DNA of 64,000 nt from Hymenobacter sp. BT559 (GTDB taxonomy: Bacteria > Bacteroidota > Bacteroidia > Cytophagales > Hymenobacteraceae), in assembly GCF_016427535.1 (NCBI RefSeq), contig NZ_JAELXV010000001.1, positions 992,001-1,056,000 on the forward strand, in the 5' to 3' direction. Below the pieces are notes generated by a model. The model was not told the DNA's origin and searched no databases. It was given only the letters and a program-made list of their open reading frames with translations. Position numbers and translations under genes: made by a program. The first letter of the stretch is position 1. Each line of letters opens with the position of its first letter. Shown here piece by piece: positions 49,300 to 58,155 of the stretch.

Positions 49300-49326
49300 G
49301 CGCAATCGTTGCCGGCAACGTTGCCA
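49300..49326 (-). promoter_or_regulatory. Tandem operator upstream of the pectin operon
   Basis: Read on the minus strand: TGGCAACGTTGCC followed directly by GGCAACGATTGCGC. It equals the site at 10315-10341 before the pectate lyase gene at 26 of 27 positions, with the same orientation towards the gene and a similar distance to the start codon (107 versus 100 bp). It lies upstream of the -7 box, where an activator would bind. Confidence 0.75.
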
Positions 49327-49355
49327 ATGAAATGCTCTGTGCTAGCCACAAAAAA

Positions 49356-49383
49356 ACCGGCCCTCCCCAAGGGGAAGGCCGGT
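49356..49383 (-). terminator. Terminator of rplS
   Basis: ACCGGCCCTCCCC pairs with GGGGAAGGCCGGT across 49356-49383 (one mismatch), with an A-run to its left that becomes a T-run on the minus strand, 26 bp past the rplS stop. Confidence 0.85.
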
Positions 49384-49409
49384 AAAATCTATGGTGCAAA
49401 GAGCAGCGC

Positions 49410-49790
49410 TTATGCAGCTACTTCTTTCACTACTTCGCGGCGACGCTCTTTGATACGAGCAGCTTTGCCCGAGAGGCCACGCAGGTAGAACAGACGAGCA
49501 CGACGAACTTGGCCGCGGCGAATCAGTTCAATCTTGTCGATGTTGGGCGACAGCAGCGGGAAGATACGCTCGGTGCCGATTTGGTTAGAAATCTTGCGAA
49601 CCGTGAAGGTCTCACCGTTGGTGCTGGGGTTACGACGTTGAATAACAACGCCCTGGAACTGCTGAATGCGCTCCTTGTTGCCCTCGCGGATTTTTACGTG
49701 CACGTTGATGGTGTCACCGGCAGCAAACTTGGGAAAGCTGGCGCGGCGCTCCTGGCCTTCGGCATTGATAAAGTCGAGTAGTACGCTCAT
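49410..49790 (-). CDS. rplS: 50S ribosomal protein L19
   Basis: 126 residues, typical length. L19 lies at the interface of the two ribosomal subunits. Family pattern: [73 protein letters not shown]. It belongs to the conserved rpsP-rimM-trmD-rplS group but is 212 bp away from trmD and has its own promoter (49862), so it is at least partly transcribed alone. Confidence 0.97.
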   Translation of the reverse strand: MSVLLDFINAEGQERRASFPKFAAGDTINVHVKIREGNKERIQQFQGVVIQRRNPSTNGETFTVRKISNQIGTERIFPLLSPNIDKIELIRRGQVRRARLFYLRGLSGKAARIKERRREVVKEVAA

Positions 49791-49861
49791 GGCGAAAAAA
49801 AGAATTACAAAAGAGGGCAGCGCCGCTGCCCGTCTAGGTTGGTATTTTGCGAAACGGAGCG

Positions 49862-49893
49862 CAAAGATAGAAAATCAAGCGCAGAAAAGCAAA
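49862..49893 (-). promoter_or_regulatory. Promoter of rplS
   Basis: The minus strand reads TATCTTTG (49869-49862) with GTTTGC about 20 bp upstream, which matches the -33/-7 pattern of Bacteroidota housekeeping promoters. The leader to the ATG at 49790 is about 65 nt. Confidence 0.6.
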
Positions 49894-50002
49894 CAGGTTG
49901 AAAGGTAATGAGGTGATTAAGTGCAGAAGAAACACCAAAGTAAGGTGAGAAGTAGCTGCGGCGCCTGCTTAGCTGCTCACCTAGGTGCTTGCCTGCTCGT
50001 AC

Positions 50003-50680
50003 TTACTCCTTCAATAAATCAGGCCGTTTGGCCCGGGTACGCGCCAGTGCTTGCTCGTGGCGCCATTCCTCAATCTTAGGCGTATTGCCCGAAAGAAGAA
50101 TCTCTGGCACCGCTAGCCCGCGCCATTCGGCCGGGCGGGTGTACACGGGCGGCGCCAGGAGGTCGTCCTGAAAAGAATCAGACAGCGCCGATTCTTCGTT
50201 GCCCAGCACGCCGGGCAGCAGCCGTACGATTGCATCGACCAGGATGGCAGCGGCCAACTCACCGCCACTCAGCACGAAGTCGCCCACGCTGATTTCGTGC
50301 GTAACGTACTGGTCACGAATGCGCTGGTCTACGCCCTTGTAGTGGCCGCAGAGCATGATGATGTTACCTAGGAGCGACAGCCGGTTAGCTAGCGGCTGGC
50401 GCAGCGTCTCGCCATCGGGCGTGAGGTAAACGATGGCATCGTACGGGCGCTGGGCTTGCAGCTCGTCAATCCAAGCCGCGATGGGCTCCACGCGTAGCAC
50501 CATACCAGCGCCACCACCAAACAAATAGTCATCTATCTGCCCGTGCTTGTTAACGGCGTGGTCGCGCAGCTGGTGCAGGTGAATCTCGGCAAGGCCCTTA
50601 TCCTGGGCCCGCTTCACGATAGAGTGGGCAAAAGGGCTTTCGAGCAGCTCGGGCTGGCAGGTAAGGATATCTACACGCAT
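50003..50680 (-). CDS. trmD: tRNA (guanine-N1-)-methyltransferase
   Basis: 225 residues. It methylates G37 next to the anticodon using S-adenosylmethionine and prevents frameshifts. SPOUT-type trefoil-knot motifs: [43 protein letters not shown] and [15 protein letters not shown]. It follows rimM by 85 bp in the ribosomal cluster. Confidence 0.97.
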   Translation of the reverse strand: MRVDILTCQPELLESPFAHSIVKRAQDKGLAEIHLHQLRDHAVNKHGQIDDYLFGGGAGMVLRVEPIAAWIDELQAQRPYDAIVYLTPDGETLRQPLANRLSLLGNIIMLCGHYKGVDQRIRDQYVTHEISVGDFVLSGGELAAAILVDAIVRLLPGVLGNEESALSDSFQDDLLAPPVYTRPAEWRGLAVPEILLSGNTPKIEEWRHEQALARTRAKRPDLLKE

Positions 50681-50765
50681 CGGTCTGAACCGCGGATTAA
50701 TCGAATGAACGGGTTGGTCGGATTCGGTAGAAGACCGACTGCTTGCGCTAGGTAAGTGCTGATGC

Positions 50766-51332
50766 CTAGTCGGCGTTGGGGTTTTTGTGGGCGTTGGGGT
50801 TCATGTAGATATCCAGCAACCCCTCAGGCATGTTGACAAACAGCTGTTTGGCTTCCATGTCGGCGTGGCTCACTAGCTCGTCTACTACCGGCAGGAGTAC
50901 TTCCTGGCCCTTGTAGCGCATAGCTAATACGTCTTGTTGCGGTAGTTCGTAGAAGTTTTCTACTACACCTAGAGGCCCTTCTTTCTCGTCAATAACTTGA
51001 AAGCCAATGACGTCATGAAAATAGAACTGCGCCTCGCCTAGCTCGGGTAGCTCGCTTAGGGGCAGCCACAGCTTGGAGCCACGCAGAGGCTCAGCCTCTT
51101 CAATACGCTCAATGCCACGCAGCTTGAGCAGCACGCGCTGGCCGTTTTGCGGGTTCACGCGCTCTACGGCGTAGGCCGTGAGCTTGCTGGGTGCGGTAGG
51201 AAGGGCCAGGTATACGGTCTTGAGTTTGTCGTAGGTAGACGCATCGTCTACGTCCAACTGAGTGACCATCTGGCCTTTCAGGCCGTGCGGCTTCACGATG
51301 AAGCCTAGCTCAAAGCACTCGTCGAGGGTCAT
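50766..51332 (-). CDS. rimM: Ribosome maturation factor RimM
   Basis: 188 residues. It binds S19 and helps the 30S head assemble. N-terminal barrel [18 protein letters not shown] and C-terminal PRC-barrel domain with [22 protein letters not shown] are both present. Between rpsP (96 bp upstream, with a hairpin in the gap) and trmD. Confidence 0.94.
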   Translation of the reverse strand: MTLDECFELGFIVKPHGLKGQMVTQLDVDDASTYDKLKTVYLALPTAPSKLTAYAVERVNPQNGQRVLLKLRGIERIEEAEPLRGSKLWLPLSELPELGEAQFYFHDVIGFQVIDEKEGPLGVVENFYELPQQDVLAMRYKGQEVLLPVVDELVSHADMEAKQLFVNMPEGLLDIYMNPNAHKNPNAD

Positions 51333-51365
51333 GGCTTGCTTGATAAGGGGGAAGGGGAAAGCTCA

Positions 51366-51410
51366 AAAAAGAACGTCATGCTGAGACAAGCTCGGCATGA
51401 CGTTCTTTTT
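51366..51410. terminator. Terminator/REP-like hairpin between rpsP and rimM
   Basis: AAAAAGAACGTCATGC (51366-51381) pairs perfectly with GCATGACGTTCTTTTT (51395-51410). The core TCATGC...GCATGA is shared with the repeat at 25454. Inside an operon it should lower rimM and trmD expression relative to rpsP. Confidence 0.85.
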
Positions 51411-51428
51411 GCGTTAAGCGCTCAAAAA

Positions 51429-51980
51429 CTAAGCAGCGGCTTCAGCCGAAGTTTCGGCAGTCTCCGTCGAGCCTTCAGTAGCTTCGCCTTCGGCGGCAGC
51501 CGGAGCAGCAGCGGCTAGGGCAGCGGCTTGCTTCTCAGCCAGGGCAGCGGCGCGAGCCTCTTTTACTTTGGTTTCGGCGGCCAGAGCAGTAGCGCGGGCC
51601 GTAGCCTTAGTGTCAACGAGGCCAGTCTTCTTGGCTTCGATTTTAGCGTCTTTCTCGCTCAGCCACTGCTGGAAGCGCTGGTCGGCCACTTCTTGGGTCA
51701 GCGCACCTTTGGTAACGCCAAGCTGGAGGTGACGACGCAGCAATACACCGCGGTAAGCAAGCATAGCGCGTACCGTTTCGGTAGGCTGTGCACCGTTCAT
51801 CACCCAGTAGAAGGCGCGGTCGCCGTCGTAGTTGATGGTAGCGGGGTTGGTGTTGGGGTTGTAGGTACCGAGCTTCTCGATGAAGCGGCCATCGCGGGGA
51901 GCGCGGGCGTCGGCTACTACGATGTCGTAAGTCGCGGCCTTTTTACGGCCACGGCGGGCGAGGCGGATTTTAACTGCCAT
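51429..51980 (-). CDS. rpsP: 30S ribosomal protein S16 with Ala-rich tail
   Basis: 183 residues. The first 80 are the conserved S16 fold ([54 protein letters not shown]). The remaining 100 are a Lys/Ala-rich helix and an acidic Ala/Glu/Thr tail, an extension seen in many Bacteroidota but absent from E. coli S16 (about 82 residues). First gene of the ribosomal cluster, with a perfect -7 box at 52047. Confidence 0.97.
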   Translation of the reverse strand: MAVKIRLARRGRKKAATYDIVVADARAPRDGRFIEKLGTYNPNTNPATINYDGDRAFYWVMNGAQPTETVRAMLAYRGVLLRRHLQLGVTKGALTQEVADQRFQQWLSEKDAKIEAKKTGLVDTKATARATALAAETKVKEARAAALAEKQAAALAAAAPAAAEGEATEGSTETAETSAEAAA

Positions 51981-52046
51981 AAACCTTGGTGGTTATGCGA
52001 CGCAACTCGTGCGTCTGGGTGAAATTTATTTCCCGGTTTGGGGCCG

Positions 52047-52054
52047 CAAAGGTA
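52047..52054 (-). promoter_or_regulatory. Probable -7 box of rpsP
   Basis: The minus strand reads TACCTTTG (TAnnTTTG) 66 bp before the ATG at 51980, directly downstream of the desaturase terminator. Confidence 0.55.
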
Positions 52055-52072
52055 CGGAGAACCAAGCCAATA

Positions 52073-52102
52073 AAAAAGGCCGAAGCGAAACTTCGGCCTT
52101 TT
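52073..52102 (-). terminator. Terminator of the desaturase gene
   Basis: AAAAGGCCGAAG (about 52074-52085) pairs with CTTCGGCCTTTT (52091-52102) over CGAAA, 20 bp beyond the desaturase stop on the minus strand. Confidence 0.85.
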
Positions 52103-52121
52103 GCTGATGGAGATTGGATAC

Positions 52122-52895
52122 CTAGGCGGCTTTGGCCATCTTGCTAACGCGCTGCTTGGGCTGCACGTTCTTACGCTTAATCTTGATAATGCGGGCTTTA
52201 TCTAGGGTCCAGATAGCCATGTAAGTCGGGTCAAACTCCCACCATTTCACGCCGAAGTTGACGCGCATGGGTAGTTTGTGGTGGTTGTTCTGAAACAGCT
52301 CACCAAAGGCCAGGAAGTCCATGGCCAGCGTGTTCTTCGAGTGGTCGTGGTTGTCGAAGTTTTGGTAGCCGTACTTGTGGCCGCCCCAGTTCACGATAGC
52401 GCCGTGAATCGGGCCCATCAAGAAGTGAATCGGCAGTAGCAGATATTGCCACCACGCCGTAGCGAAGTTGATGTAAAACAGTACATAAGCTGTGCCCCAG
52501 CCAAGGCGCGAATACCACTTGTCGCCAAAGTTTTCTATTGCTTGCCACACAGGGTAGTCACCCTCAAAGCGCTCTGCCAACTCATATTTGTTATGAAGCA
52601 CGTCGTTGTAGATGTTTTTGGTCTTCCACATCATGTCAAACGCGTTGTTTGAAAACAGCGGCGAGTGCGGGTCCAGCTCCGTGTCGGAGTAGGCATGGTG
52701 CATGCGGTGCAGCAGCGCATAGGCCCGCGGCGACAAGAAGGAGCTGCCCTGGCAGATATACGTGAATAGGAAGAAAAACTTCTCCCAGAACTTGTTCATC
52801 GTAAACATTTTATGCGCCGCATAGCGGTGCAGGTAAAACGTCTGCGTGAACAGCGACAGGTAGTAGTGGGCAACGAAAAAAACCAGGATGGCCAT
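52122..52895 (-). CDS. Acyl-CoA/fatty acid desaturase
   Basis: 257 residues, membrane protein. The three histidine boxes that bind the di-iron centre are HRYAAH (about residue 24), HRMHHAY (about 63) and QNNHHKLP (about 208), the last in the short form of this family. Several membrane helices surround them. It introduces a double bond into saturated acyl chains, using oxygen, to adjust membrane fluidity. Its stop TAG is in CCTAGG. A probable -7 box lies at 52970. Confidence 0.9.
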   Translation of the reverse strand: MAILVFFVAHYYLSLFTQTFYLHRYAAHKMFTMNKFWEKFFFLFTYICQGSSFLSPRAYALLHRMHHAYSDTELDPHSPLFSNNAFDMMWKTKNIYNDVLHNKYELAERFEGDYPVWQAIENFGDKWYSRLGWGTAYVLFYINFATAWWQYLLLPIHFLMGPIHGAIVNWGGHKYGYQNFDNHDHSKNTLAMDFLAFGELFQNNHHKLPMRVNFGVKWWEFDPTYMAIWTLDKARIIKIKRKNVQPKQRVSKMAKAA

Positions 52896-52969
52896 TCAGT
52901 AAAATTGTAAACGTGGGAGGAGCGTCGCCCGCAGAAGCCATTCGCGGCAGGCTTAGTTCATCAGTAATA

Positions 52970-52977
52970 CAAAATTA
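52970..52977 (-). promoter_or_regulatory. Probable -7 box of the desaturase gene
   Basis: The minus strand reads TAATTTTG (TAnnTTTG) 74 bp before the ATG at 52895. Confidence 0.4.
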
Positions 52978-53050
52978 CAGCCTGAGTTTGGCCGGTATTC
53001 TGCGCTGCATCACAATGCCATAATGTTACACGGCAACCTGTAGTGAGCGT

Positions 53051-53116
53051 AAACGGCAAGTGGGCGCAAGGCTCTCCGCATAGCTATGCGGAGAGCCTTG
53101 CGCCCACTTGCCGTTT
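53051..53116. terminator. 66-bp perfect palindrome without loop
   Basis: The 33 bases from 53051 (AAACGGCAAGTGGGCGCAAG, then GCTCTCCGCATAG) are followed at once by their exact reverse complement up to 53116. It lies 7 bp past the stop of the pseudouridine synthase gene (minus), so it may end that transcript, though the T-run is weak (GTTTA). Perfect loopless palindromes of this size are unusual and can extrude as cruciforms. Confidence 0.9.
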
Positions 53117-53123
53117 ATACTAG

Positions 53124-53870
53124 TTAGACCTTATAAAACTCCCGCGCGGCATCCCAGTGCGGCGCATCGGGCAGCGGGGCCACAAATTTGAGCGCTTCCT
53201 TCGTGACAGGGTGTTGAATTTCGAGCTGCCGGGCGTGTAGCGCAATGCTGACATCGGGTAGCGGGTTGAGGAAGCCATACTTCACGTCGCCCACGATGGG
53301 AGTACCTAGGCCGGTCGAGAGCTGCACCCGAATTTGGTGCGGCCGGCCCGTTACTGGGTTGACTTGCAGCAAATAGCGATTGGCAGCAGGACCTAGGAGC
53401 TCGTAGCTTAGCTCCGAGCGCTGGCCTTGGGTATGGCGCTCCGGGTAAGCCTTGGTCACGTTACGAATGGTATCCTTTACCAGCCAATGCACCAGCATGC
53501 CTTGCTCGGGCACCGGCAACTTGCCCGTGAGCGCCCAGTAGGTTTTCTTGACTTGGTTGTCACGAAACATCTCGTTGAGGCGACTCAGGGCTTTGCTGGT
53601 TTTGGCCAGAATGACGATGCCTGATACCGGTCGGTCGATGCGGTGGCATACCCCCACGAAGGCGGCGCCCGGCTTTTTGTACTTGAATTTCAAGTACTCA
53701 GCGGCTTTGTTAGAAAGGGGCTCGTCGCCGGTTTCGTCGCCTTGCACCAGGATGCCGGCGGGCTTATTAATGACGAGCAAATGATTGTCTTCAAACAGAA
53801 TTTCCTTCTGTTCGGACCAGAGATTGGGGCGGTTCACGTCGGGATACGGCGGGCTAAGCGGAGGCAGCAA
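53124..53870 (-). CDS. RluA family pseudouridine synthase
   Basis: 248 residues from a TTG at 53870; a GTG at 53837 (NRPNLWSEQKEILFEDN) is an alternative start. It isomerises uridines in rRNA or tRNA. The catalytic Asp is in CHRIDRPVSGIVILAKT; LLVINKPAGILVQ and TGRPHQIRVQLSTGLGTPI are the other family motifs. There is no S4 domain, so it is a short RluA-type rather than RluC/RluD. The exact RNA target is open. Confidence 0.92.
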   Translation of the reverse strand: MLPPLSPPYPDVNRPNLWSEQKEILFEDNHLLVINKPAGILVQGDETGDEPLSNKAAEYLKFKYKKPGAAFVGVCHRIDRPVSGIVILAKTSKALSRLNEMFRDNQVKKTYWALTGKLPVPEQGMLVHWLVKDTIRNVTKAYPERHTQGQRSELSYELLGPAANRYLLQVNPVTGRPHQIRVQLSTGLGTPIVGDVKYGFLNPLPDVSIALHARQLEIQHPVTKEALKFVAPLPDAPHWDAAREFYKV

Positions 53871-53957
53871 GGGTAACGCCGGGCCCCAAGAGCCACAGGC
53901 ACGTTAGCAGGCCGCACTCAAAACTAGTCAGCTAGTGGGGGCCCCTGCCGCTGCGAG

Positions 53958-53965
53958 CAAAGGTA
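53958..53965 (-). promoter_or_regulatory. Probable -7 box of the pseudouridine synthase gene
   Basis: The minus strand reads TACCTTTG (TAnnTTTG) 87 bp before the TTG at 53870. Confidence 0.5.
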
Positions 53966-53988
53966 AGCGAGCCGACCGAATGAACCCA

Positions 53989-54002
53989 CCTAGGTGCCTA
54001 GG
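53989..54002. repeat. Two CCTAGG palindromes 2 bp apart
   Basis: CCTAGGTGCCTAGG lies in the gap between creD and the pseudouridine synthase gene. It is the tightest cluster of the CCTAGG palindrome that recurs through the whole window. Confidence 0.9.
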
Positions 54003-54051
54003 TTTTGCCCGGCCCGGCACTAGCACCGGGCCGGTAGCCGCGTGCCCCTGG

Positions 54052-55533
54052 CTACTCCGCAGCCGGCACCGGGTCTTCGGCGGGGCTGTACCAGTTGATG
54101 TTACGCGACAAGAACATGACTACTGCCAGCACCGTCACTAGCCCGATGCTGCCCACTAGCAGGGCATAATCCTGCAGTTGCAGCACCACAAATACGAAGC
54201 CGTATACCAGCGCCAGCACCCCAGCCGTGGCCGCAGTGGGCTGCCGCTGCCGAAAGCTGGCCGCCGCGTAGGCCGTTACTAGCCCCACGATGGTGAGCGC
54301 CGACACGCCATAAGCAGCATTGAATGGCAGGTGCTCGGATAAGGCCAGCAGCAGCACGTAGAAGATGACCAGCGCAAGCCCCACCAGCAGGTATTGGAAA
54401 GGGTGAATGCGCCGCCGATTTAAAATCTCGACAAAGAAGAACACCAAAAACGTAAGTGCCAGCGGCAGCAGTGCATATTTGGCTGCGCGCATGGTTTTCT
54501 GATACTCGTTTACCGGCACTAGCAGGCGCACGCCAAAGGTCGAGGCGTCCACATCGGGGCGGGCTTCGCTAGTGCGCCAGTGCTGCGGGTAGTTGCGGTT
54601 GAGGTGAAATACCCGCCAGTCGGCGGTGAACTGCTGCCCGCCTACCGTGCGCTGCACGGGCAAGAAAGCCCCGATAAAGCTGGGGTCGGCCCAGGGCGCA
54701 CTGAGGTGCAAGGTAGTTTGGCGGCCCAGCGGGGCTTGCAGCAGGCCGGTGCTGCCATTTAGGTCGAGTTCGAACGTGAAGGTATGGCGCTGGGTAAGTA
54801 CTTTTTCGTTGGGTACTGGCACGAGGGCATTGAGGCCATTGGCCGCTGCGCCAGGCATAGTGCCTTCTTCACTCGCTTCAAATTTGGAATAGCGTGTACG
54901 CTCTTGCACCACGGTGCTCACCTGCGTGCTCACTGTGGGCGCCGAGCCGCGGGGTAGCACGTCGCTGTTGGGTAGGCCGGGCTCGAAGGTGCGCGGTTGC
55001 TCATCCCAGCGCAGGCGCAGGCCGCTACGGATGCCTTTGAGGTCGGACAAGCCGAGCGCTACAAAGGCCTCTGACCACCGCACAGCCCCCGGTGCCACCC
55101 CTAGGTCGGCCAGCGGCGGGGCCTGAAACACGCCCTGCACCCGCATCTTGGCCCGGTACACCACGGCTTCGTAGATGCCCCGGTGCCGCCGCTCAGGCTC
55201 TAGGGTGCCGGTGCTGCTGAGCGTGTCGGGCAGCAGGCAGAGGTAGCGCGTTACCTCGGTGGGGCGCTTATCGTCGGTACCTAAGGTTTCGACGGCTGTG
55301 TAGGGCAGCACCAGCACCGGGCCCAGTAGCAACTGTGCTCCGCCCCACTGCGCGCTTATTTCCTCAGTGGCCGCGTCGCGGTTGCCCGCCCGCTCGGTAA
55401 TGAGGCTCTCAACCATGCTGCTCGGAATGAGCAAGAGTAGCAGTAGAATGCCGATGCTAAATAGCTTCAGCGTGACCGAGTTGCGAGCCCAATCACTGGC
55501 GCGCGTGAGCAGGGTAGGAGGTTGGGGCTGCAT
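54052..55533 (-). CDS. creD: Cell envelope integrity protein CreD
   Basis: 493 residues. An inner-membrane protein with one N-terminal helix (FSIGILLLLLLIPSSMVESL), a large periplasmic domain (about 50-340) and five or so helices at the C-terminus (YALLPLALTFLVFFFVEI, RIHPFQYLLVGLALVIFY, LALSEHLPFNAAYGVSA). These segments define the family. In E. coli it belongs to the CreBC regulon and affects envelope stability and colicin tolerance; its molecular action is unknown. No creBC genes are nearby. Confidence 0.94.
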   Translation of the reverse strand: MQPQPPTLLTRASDWARNSVTLKLFSIGILLLLLLIPSSMVESLITERAGNRDAATEEISAQWGGAQLLLGPVLVLPYTAVETLGTDDKRPTEVTRYLCLLPDTLSSTGTLEPERRHRGIYEAVVYRAKMRVQGVFQAPPLADLGVAPGAVRWSEAFVALGLSDLKGIRSGLRLRWDEQPRTFEPGLPNSDVLPRGSAPTVSTQVSTVVQERTRYSKFEASEEGTMPGAAANGLNALVPVPNEKVLTQRHTFTFELDLNGSTGLLQAPLGRQTTLHLSAPWADPSFIGAFLPVQRTVGGQQFTADWRVFHLNRNYPQHWRTSEARPDVDASTFGVRLLVPVNEYQKTMRAAKYALLPLALTFLVFFFVEILNRRRIHPFQYLLVGLALVIFYVLLLALSEHLPFNAAYGVSALTIVGLVTAYAAASFRQRQPTAATAGVLALVYGFVFVVLQLQDYALLVGSIGLVTVLAVVMFLSRNINWYSPAEDPVPAAE

Positions 55534-55574
55534 GAAGTTATAAGGTTGAAAAGAACTTTGTTTTTCAAAGCAAA

Positions 55575-55620
55575 GAAATAAAAGAAAAGCTGAATTATCA
55601 ATTCAGCTTTTCTTTTATTT
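55575..55620. terminator. Bidirectional terminator between panB and creD
   Basis: AAATAAAAGAAAAGCTGAAT (from about 55576) pairs with ATTCAGCTTTTCTTTTATTT (55601-55620). AT-rich stem with the T-run inside it. It follows the panB stop (55643) on the minus strand and separates it from creD. Confidence 0.85.
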
Positions 55621-55642
55621 TGATAGCGCTATACTATTTACA

Positions 55643-56458
55643 CTAATAGCCCTCCTCCTGAGTCGGAAAGTCGCGGCTTTTTACATCGGCCACGTAATGC
55701 CGCACGGCATCGGTCATGATATCGTGCAGCTCGGCGTAGCGCCGCAGGAAGCGGGGCTTAAACTCTTTAGTGATGCCGAGCACGTCGTGCACCACCAGCA
55801 CCTGGCCATCCACATCGGGACCCGCCCCGATACCAATAACCGGGATGGTGAGCTCGGCCGCCACGCGCTTGGCCAGGGCAGCTGGAATTTTCTCTAGCAC
55901 CAAGCTAAAGCAGCCGATTTCCTGAAGTAAGTGCGCGTCTTCGATAAGCTTTTGGGCCTCAGCTTCTTCTTTAGCACGCACGCTGTAGGTGCCAAACTTG
56001 TAGATGCTCTGCGGAGTGAGCCCTAGGTGGCCCATAACCGGAATGCCGGCCGTAAGGATGCGCGTGATGCTTTCCTTAATCTCGGCGCCGCCTTCGAGCT
56101 TGAGGCCATGGGCGCCACTTTCCTTCATAATGCGAATGGCCGAGCGCAATGCCTCCGACGAGTTGCCTTGGTACGAACCAAACGGGAGGTCTACTACTAC
56201 GAAAGCCCGTTTCACGCCGCGCACCACGCTCTGGGCGTGGTAAATCATCTGGTCGAGCGTGATGGGTAAGGTAGTTTCGTGGCCCGCCATTACGTTAGAA
56301 GCTGAGTCGCCTACCAGCAGCACGTCGACACCTGCGCCATCGAGTATCTGGGCCATAGAATAATCGTAGGCTGTCAGCATCGAAATTTTTTCGCCGCGCT
56401 GCTTCATAGCAAGCATTTGGTGAGTGGTAACTAGCTTAATTTCTTTGTGCTGCGACAT
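55643..56458 (-). CDS. panB: 3-methyl-2-oxobutanoate hydroxymethyltransferase
   Basis: 271 residues, usual length. It makes ketopantoate from 2-oxoisovalerate and methylenetetrahydrofolate, the first step to pantothenate and CoA. Motifs: [37 protein letters not shown] (metal-binding Asp), [17 protein letters not shown], and [19 protein letters not shown]. No other pantothenate gene is near. Confidence 0.97.
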   Translation of the reverse strand: MSQHKEIKLVTTHQMLAMKQRGEKISMLTAYDYSMAQILDGAGVDVLLVGDSASNVMAGHETTLPITLDQMIYHAQSVVRGVKRAFVVVDLPFGSYQGNSSEALRSAIRIMKESGAHGLKLEGGAEIKESITRILTAGIPVMGHLGLTPQSIYKFGTYSVRAKEEAEAQKLIEDAHLLQEIGCFSLVLEKIPAALAKRVAAELTIPVIGIGAGPDVDGQVLVVHDVLGITKEFKPRFLRRYAELHDIMTDAVRHYVADVKSRDFPTQEEGY

Positions 56459-56641
56459 GGAGGGGAATCTCCTAGGAGAAATACGAGTTGATTAAGAAGC
56501 GCAAAGCTGGCAACAATTTTTGGAATAAAGGCCAGAGCAGGGTCGGAATAACAGAAAGGCGCGGGATAGCCCAACCGCGGTGCAGTCCAGACGTATGAGG
56601 TTAAAATACTATTCTAGCTACAATTGGGTATATTTGACCGT

Positions 56642-58123
56642 ATGAATTACCAAAAACATGTGTTGGTGGGTGCTTTCTTGCTGGCGGCTCGCTTGGTGCA
56701 GGCACAGGCCGGCGTCGAGCTTAGCGGGCATGTCGATAACGACATTGGCAGCACCATCAGCATTAGCTGGACGGCACAGCCCTTCGATGCCCGCGAGCAG
56801 GTAGTACGGGCGCACACCAATGCCCAAGGCAATTTTAAGGTGCGCGTGCCCATTACGAGCCCGACACTAGTGCAGCTCACCTACGAAGGCGAGGAAGCCC
56901 CCATGTTCCTTGAGCCAGGTCAGGCGCTGGCTATCAATTTTAACGCCGACAATGTAGCTGCCTCGCGCCGCTTTACACCCGCCTCGGGCAACCCCGACAA
57001 GAAAGCGGCTAACGCTAACAACTATCTGCGCGAGATAGAAAGCAAATACAGCGACAACGAAGCTTACCAGGTCTTGCCCGACAATATCAACCTGTTGGAA
57101 AAGGCCTTCTTAGCGTTCCTAGACTATCGCCGCAGCCACGAGCTGTCTTTGTTTAAGCAGGCCAATCGGCGGGGAGCACTGACACCCGCTTTTGAGGCCT
57201 ATGCGCAAGACGAAATAAACTACGCCTACGCCAACGACCGGCTGACCTACGTAGACTTGCGCGAGCAAACGGCGGGTGACCAGCAGCGCCTCACGGTATC
57301 ACCTTCGTACTACGACTTTCTGCGCGACCATGCGGTAGTGCCCGGCAATGAGAAGGTTGTCAGCAGCCAGCACTACCAGGAGTTCTTGCTGAACTACGTG
57401 CACTACCAGACCCGGAACTCCGGGCACCAGCCTACTGACCCCGACTACTACCCAGCCTGCTACCAAGTGGCGGGCCAAGTGCTGCAAGGGCCCATGCGCC
57501 CCATTGTGCTAGGAAGGATACTGCTCGAAACGTTTCGCTTTGGGCACATTGCCCACGCTAAAGCCTTGCTTGCCGACTACGAGGCCACGGCCCAAGCGCC
57601 CCGCCGCTGGGTAGAGCAACTGCGCGCTGCCCAGGTAGCCAACGCCGCGCTGGCCATTGGCACCCGTGCTCCGGCGCTGCCCCTGTGCACAGCCGCCGGC
57701 GACTCGCTCCGCCTGGCCGACTTCGAGGGCAAGCTGGTGTATTTAATGTTCTGGGATACCCGCTTTCCGGCCAGCCAGCACGAGCTGCCTTATTTTAAGC
57801 AAGTAACTGAAGCTCTTAAGGGGCAGCCGGTAGTGATACTGGCCGTAGCGCTCGATGAGCAATTTGACACCTGGCAAAAAACGGTGGAGCAGCCTACGGC
57901 TCCTTTGCCGGGACTGCATGCTTACGTGCCGCCCAATCGCCAAGCTGCTATTAAGCAAGCCTACGGCCTCAATAAACTGCCCTCGGCCGTGTTGCTGGCA
58001 GAGGACGGTACCATTCTCGACCCGCATCCTAAGCGCCTCAGCAGCCGGGCTTTGCAAGATGACTTGAAGGCTGCCGTGGGGCGTGGCGCAGCTTATCGCG
58101 CCGTGTCGCTGAGTCAGCTATAG
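56642..58123 (+). CDS. Secreted thioredoxin-fold (TlpA-like) protein lacking the CxxC pair
   Basis: 493 residues from the ATG at 56642 (MNYQKHVLVGAFLLAARLVQ, signal peptide). An N-terminal beta domain (GVELSGHVDNDIGSTI, similar to DUF4369-type leaders) is followed by a helical middle and a thioredoxin-like domain at about 345-480 (IGTRAPALPLCTAAGDSLRL, LEGKLVYLMFWDT). Where redox-active TlpA proteins have W-C-x-x-C, this one reads FWDTRFPASQHELPYF, so neither catalytic cysteine is present. The cis-Pro region (INKLPSAVLLAEDG-like) is kept. It probably binds rather than reduces partners. Function unknown. Confidence 0.8.
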   Translation: MNYQKHVLVGAFLLAARLVQAQAGVELSGHVDNDIGSTISISWTAQPFDAREQVVRAHTNAQGNFKVRVPITSPTLVQLTYEGEEAPMFLEPGQALAINFNADNVAASRRFTPASGNPDKKAANANNYLREIESKYSDNEAYQVLPDNINLLEKAFLAFLDYRRSHELSLFKQANRRGALTPAFEAYAQDEINYAYANDRLTYVDLREQTAGDQQRLTVSPSYYDFLRDHAVVPGNEKVVSSQHYQEFLLNYVHYQTRNSGHQPTDPDYYPACYQVAGQVLQGPMRPIVLGRILLETFRFGHIAHAKALLADYEATAQAPRRWVEQLRAAQVANAALAIGTRAPALPLCTAAGDSLRLADFEGKLVYLMFWDTRFPASQHELPYFKQVTEALKGQPVVILAVALDEQFDTWQKTVEQPTAPLPGLHAYVPPNRQAAIKQAYGLNKLPSAVLLAEDGTILDPHPKRLSSRALQDDLKAAVGRGAAYRAVSLSQL

Positions 58124-58155
58124 TCATTTTTATTATTAAATAATTTATATTAGCG

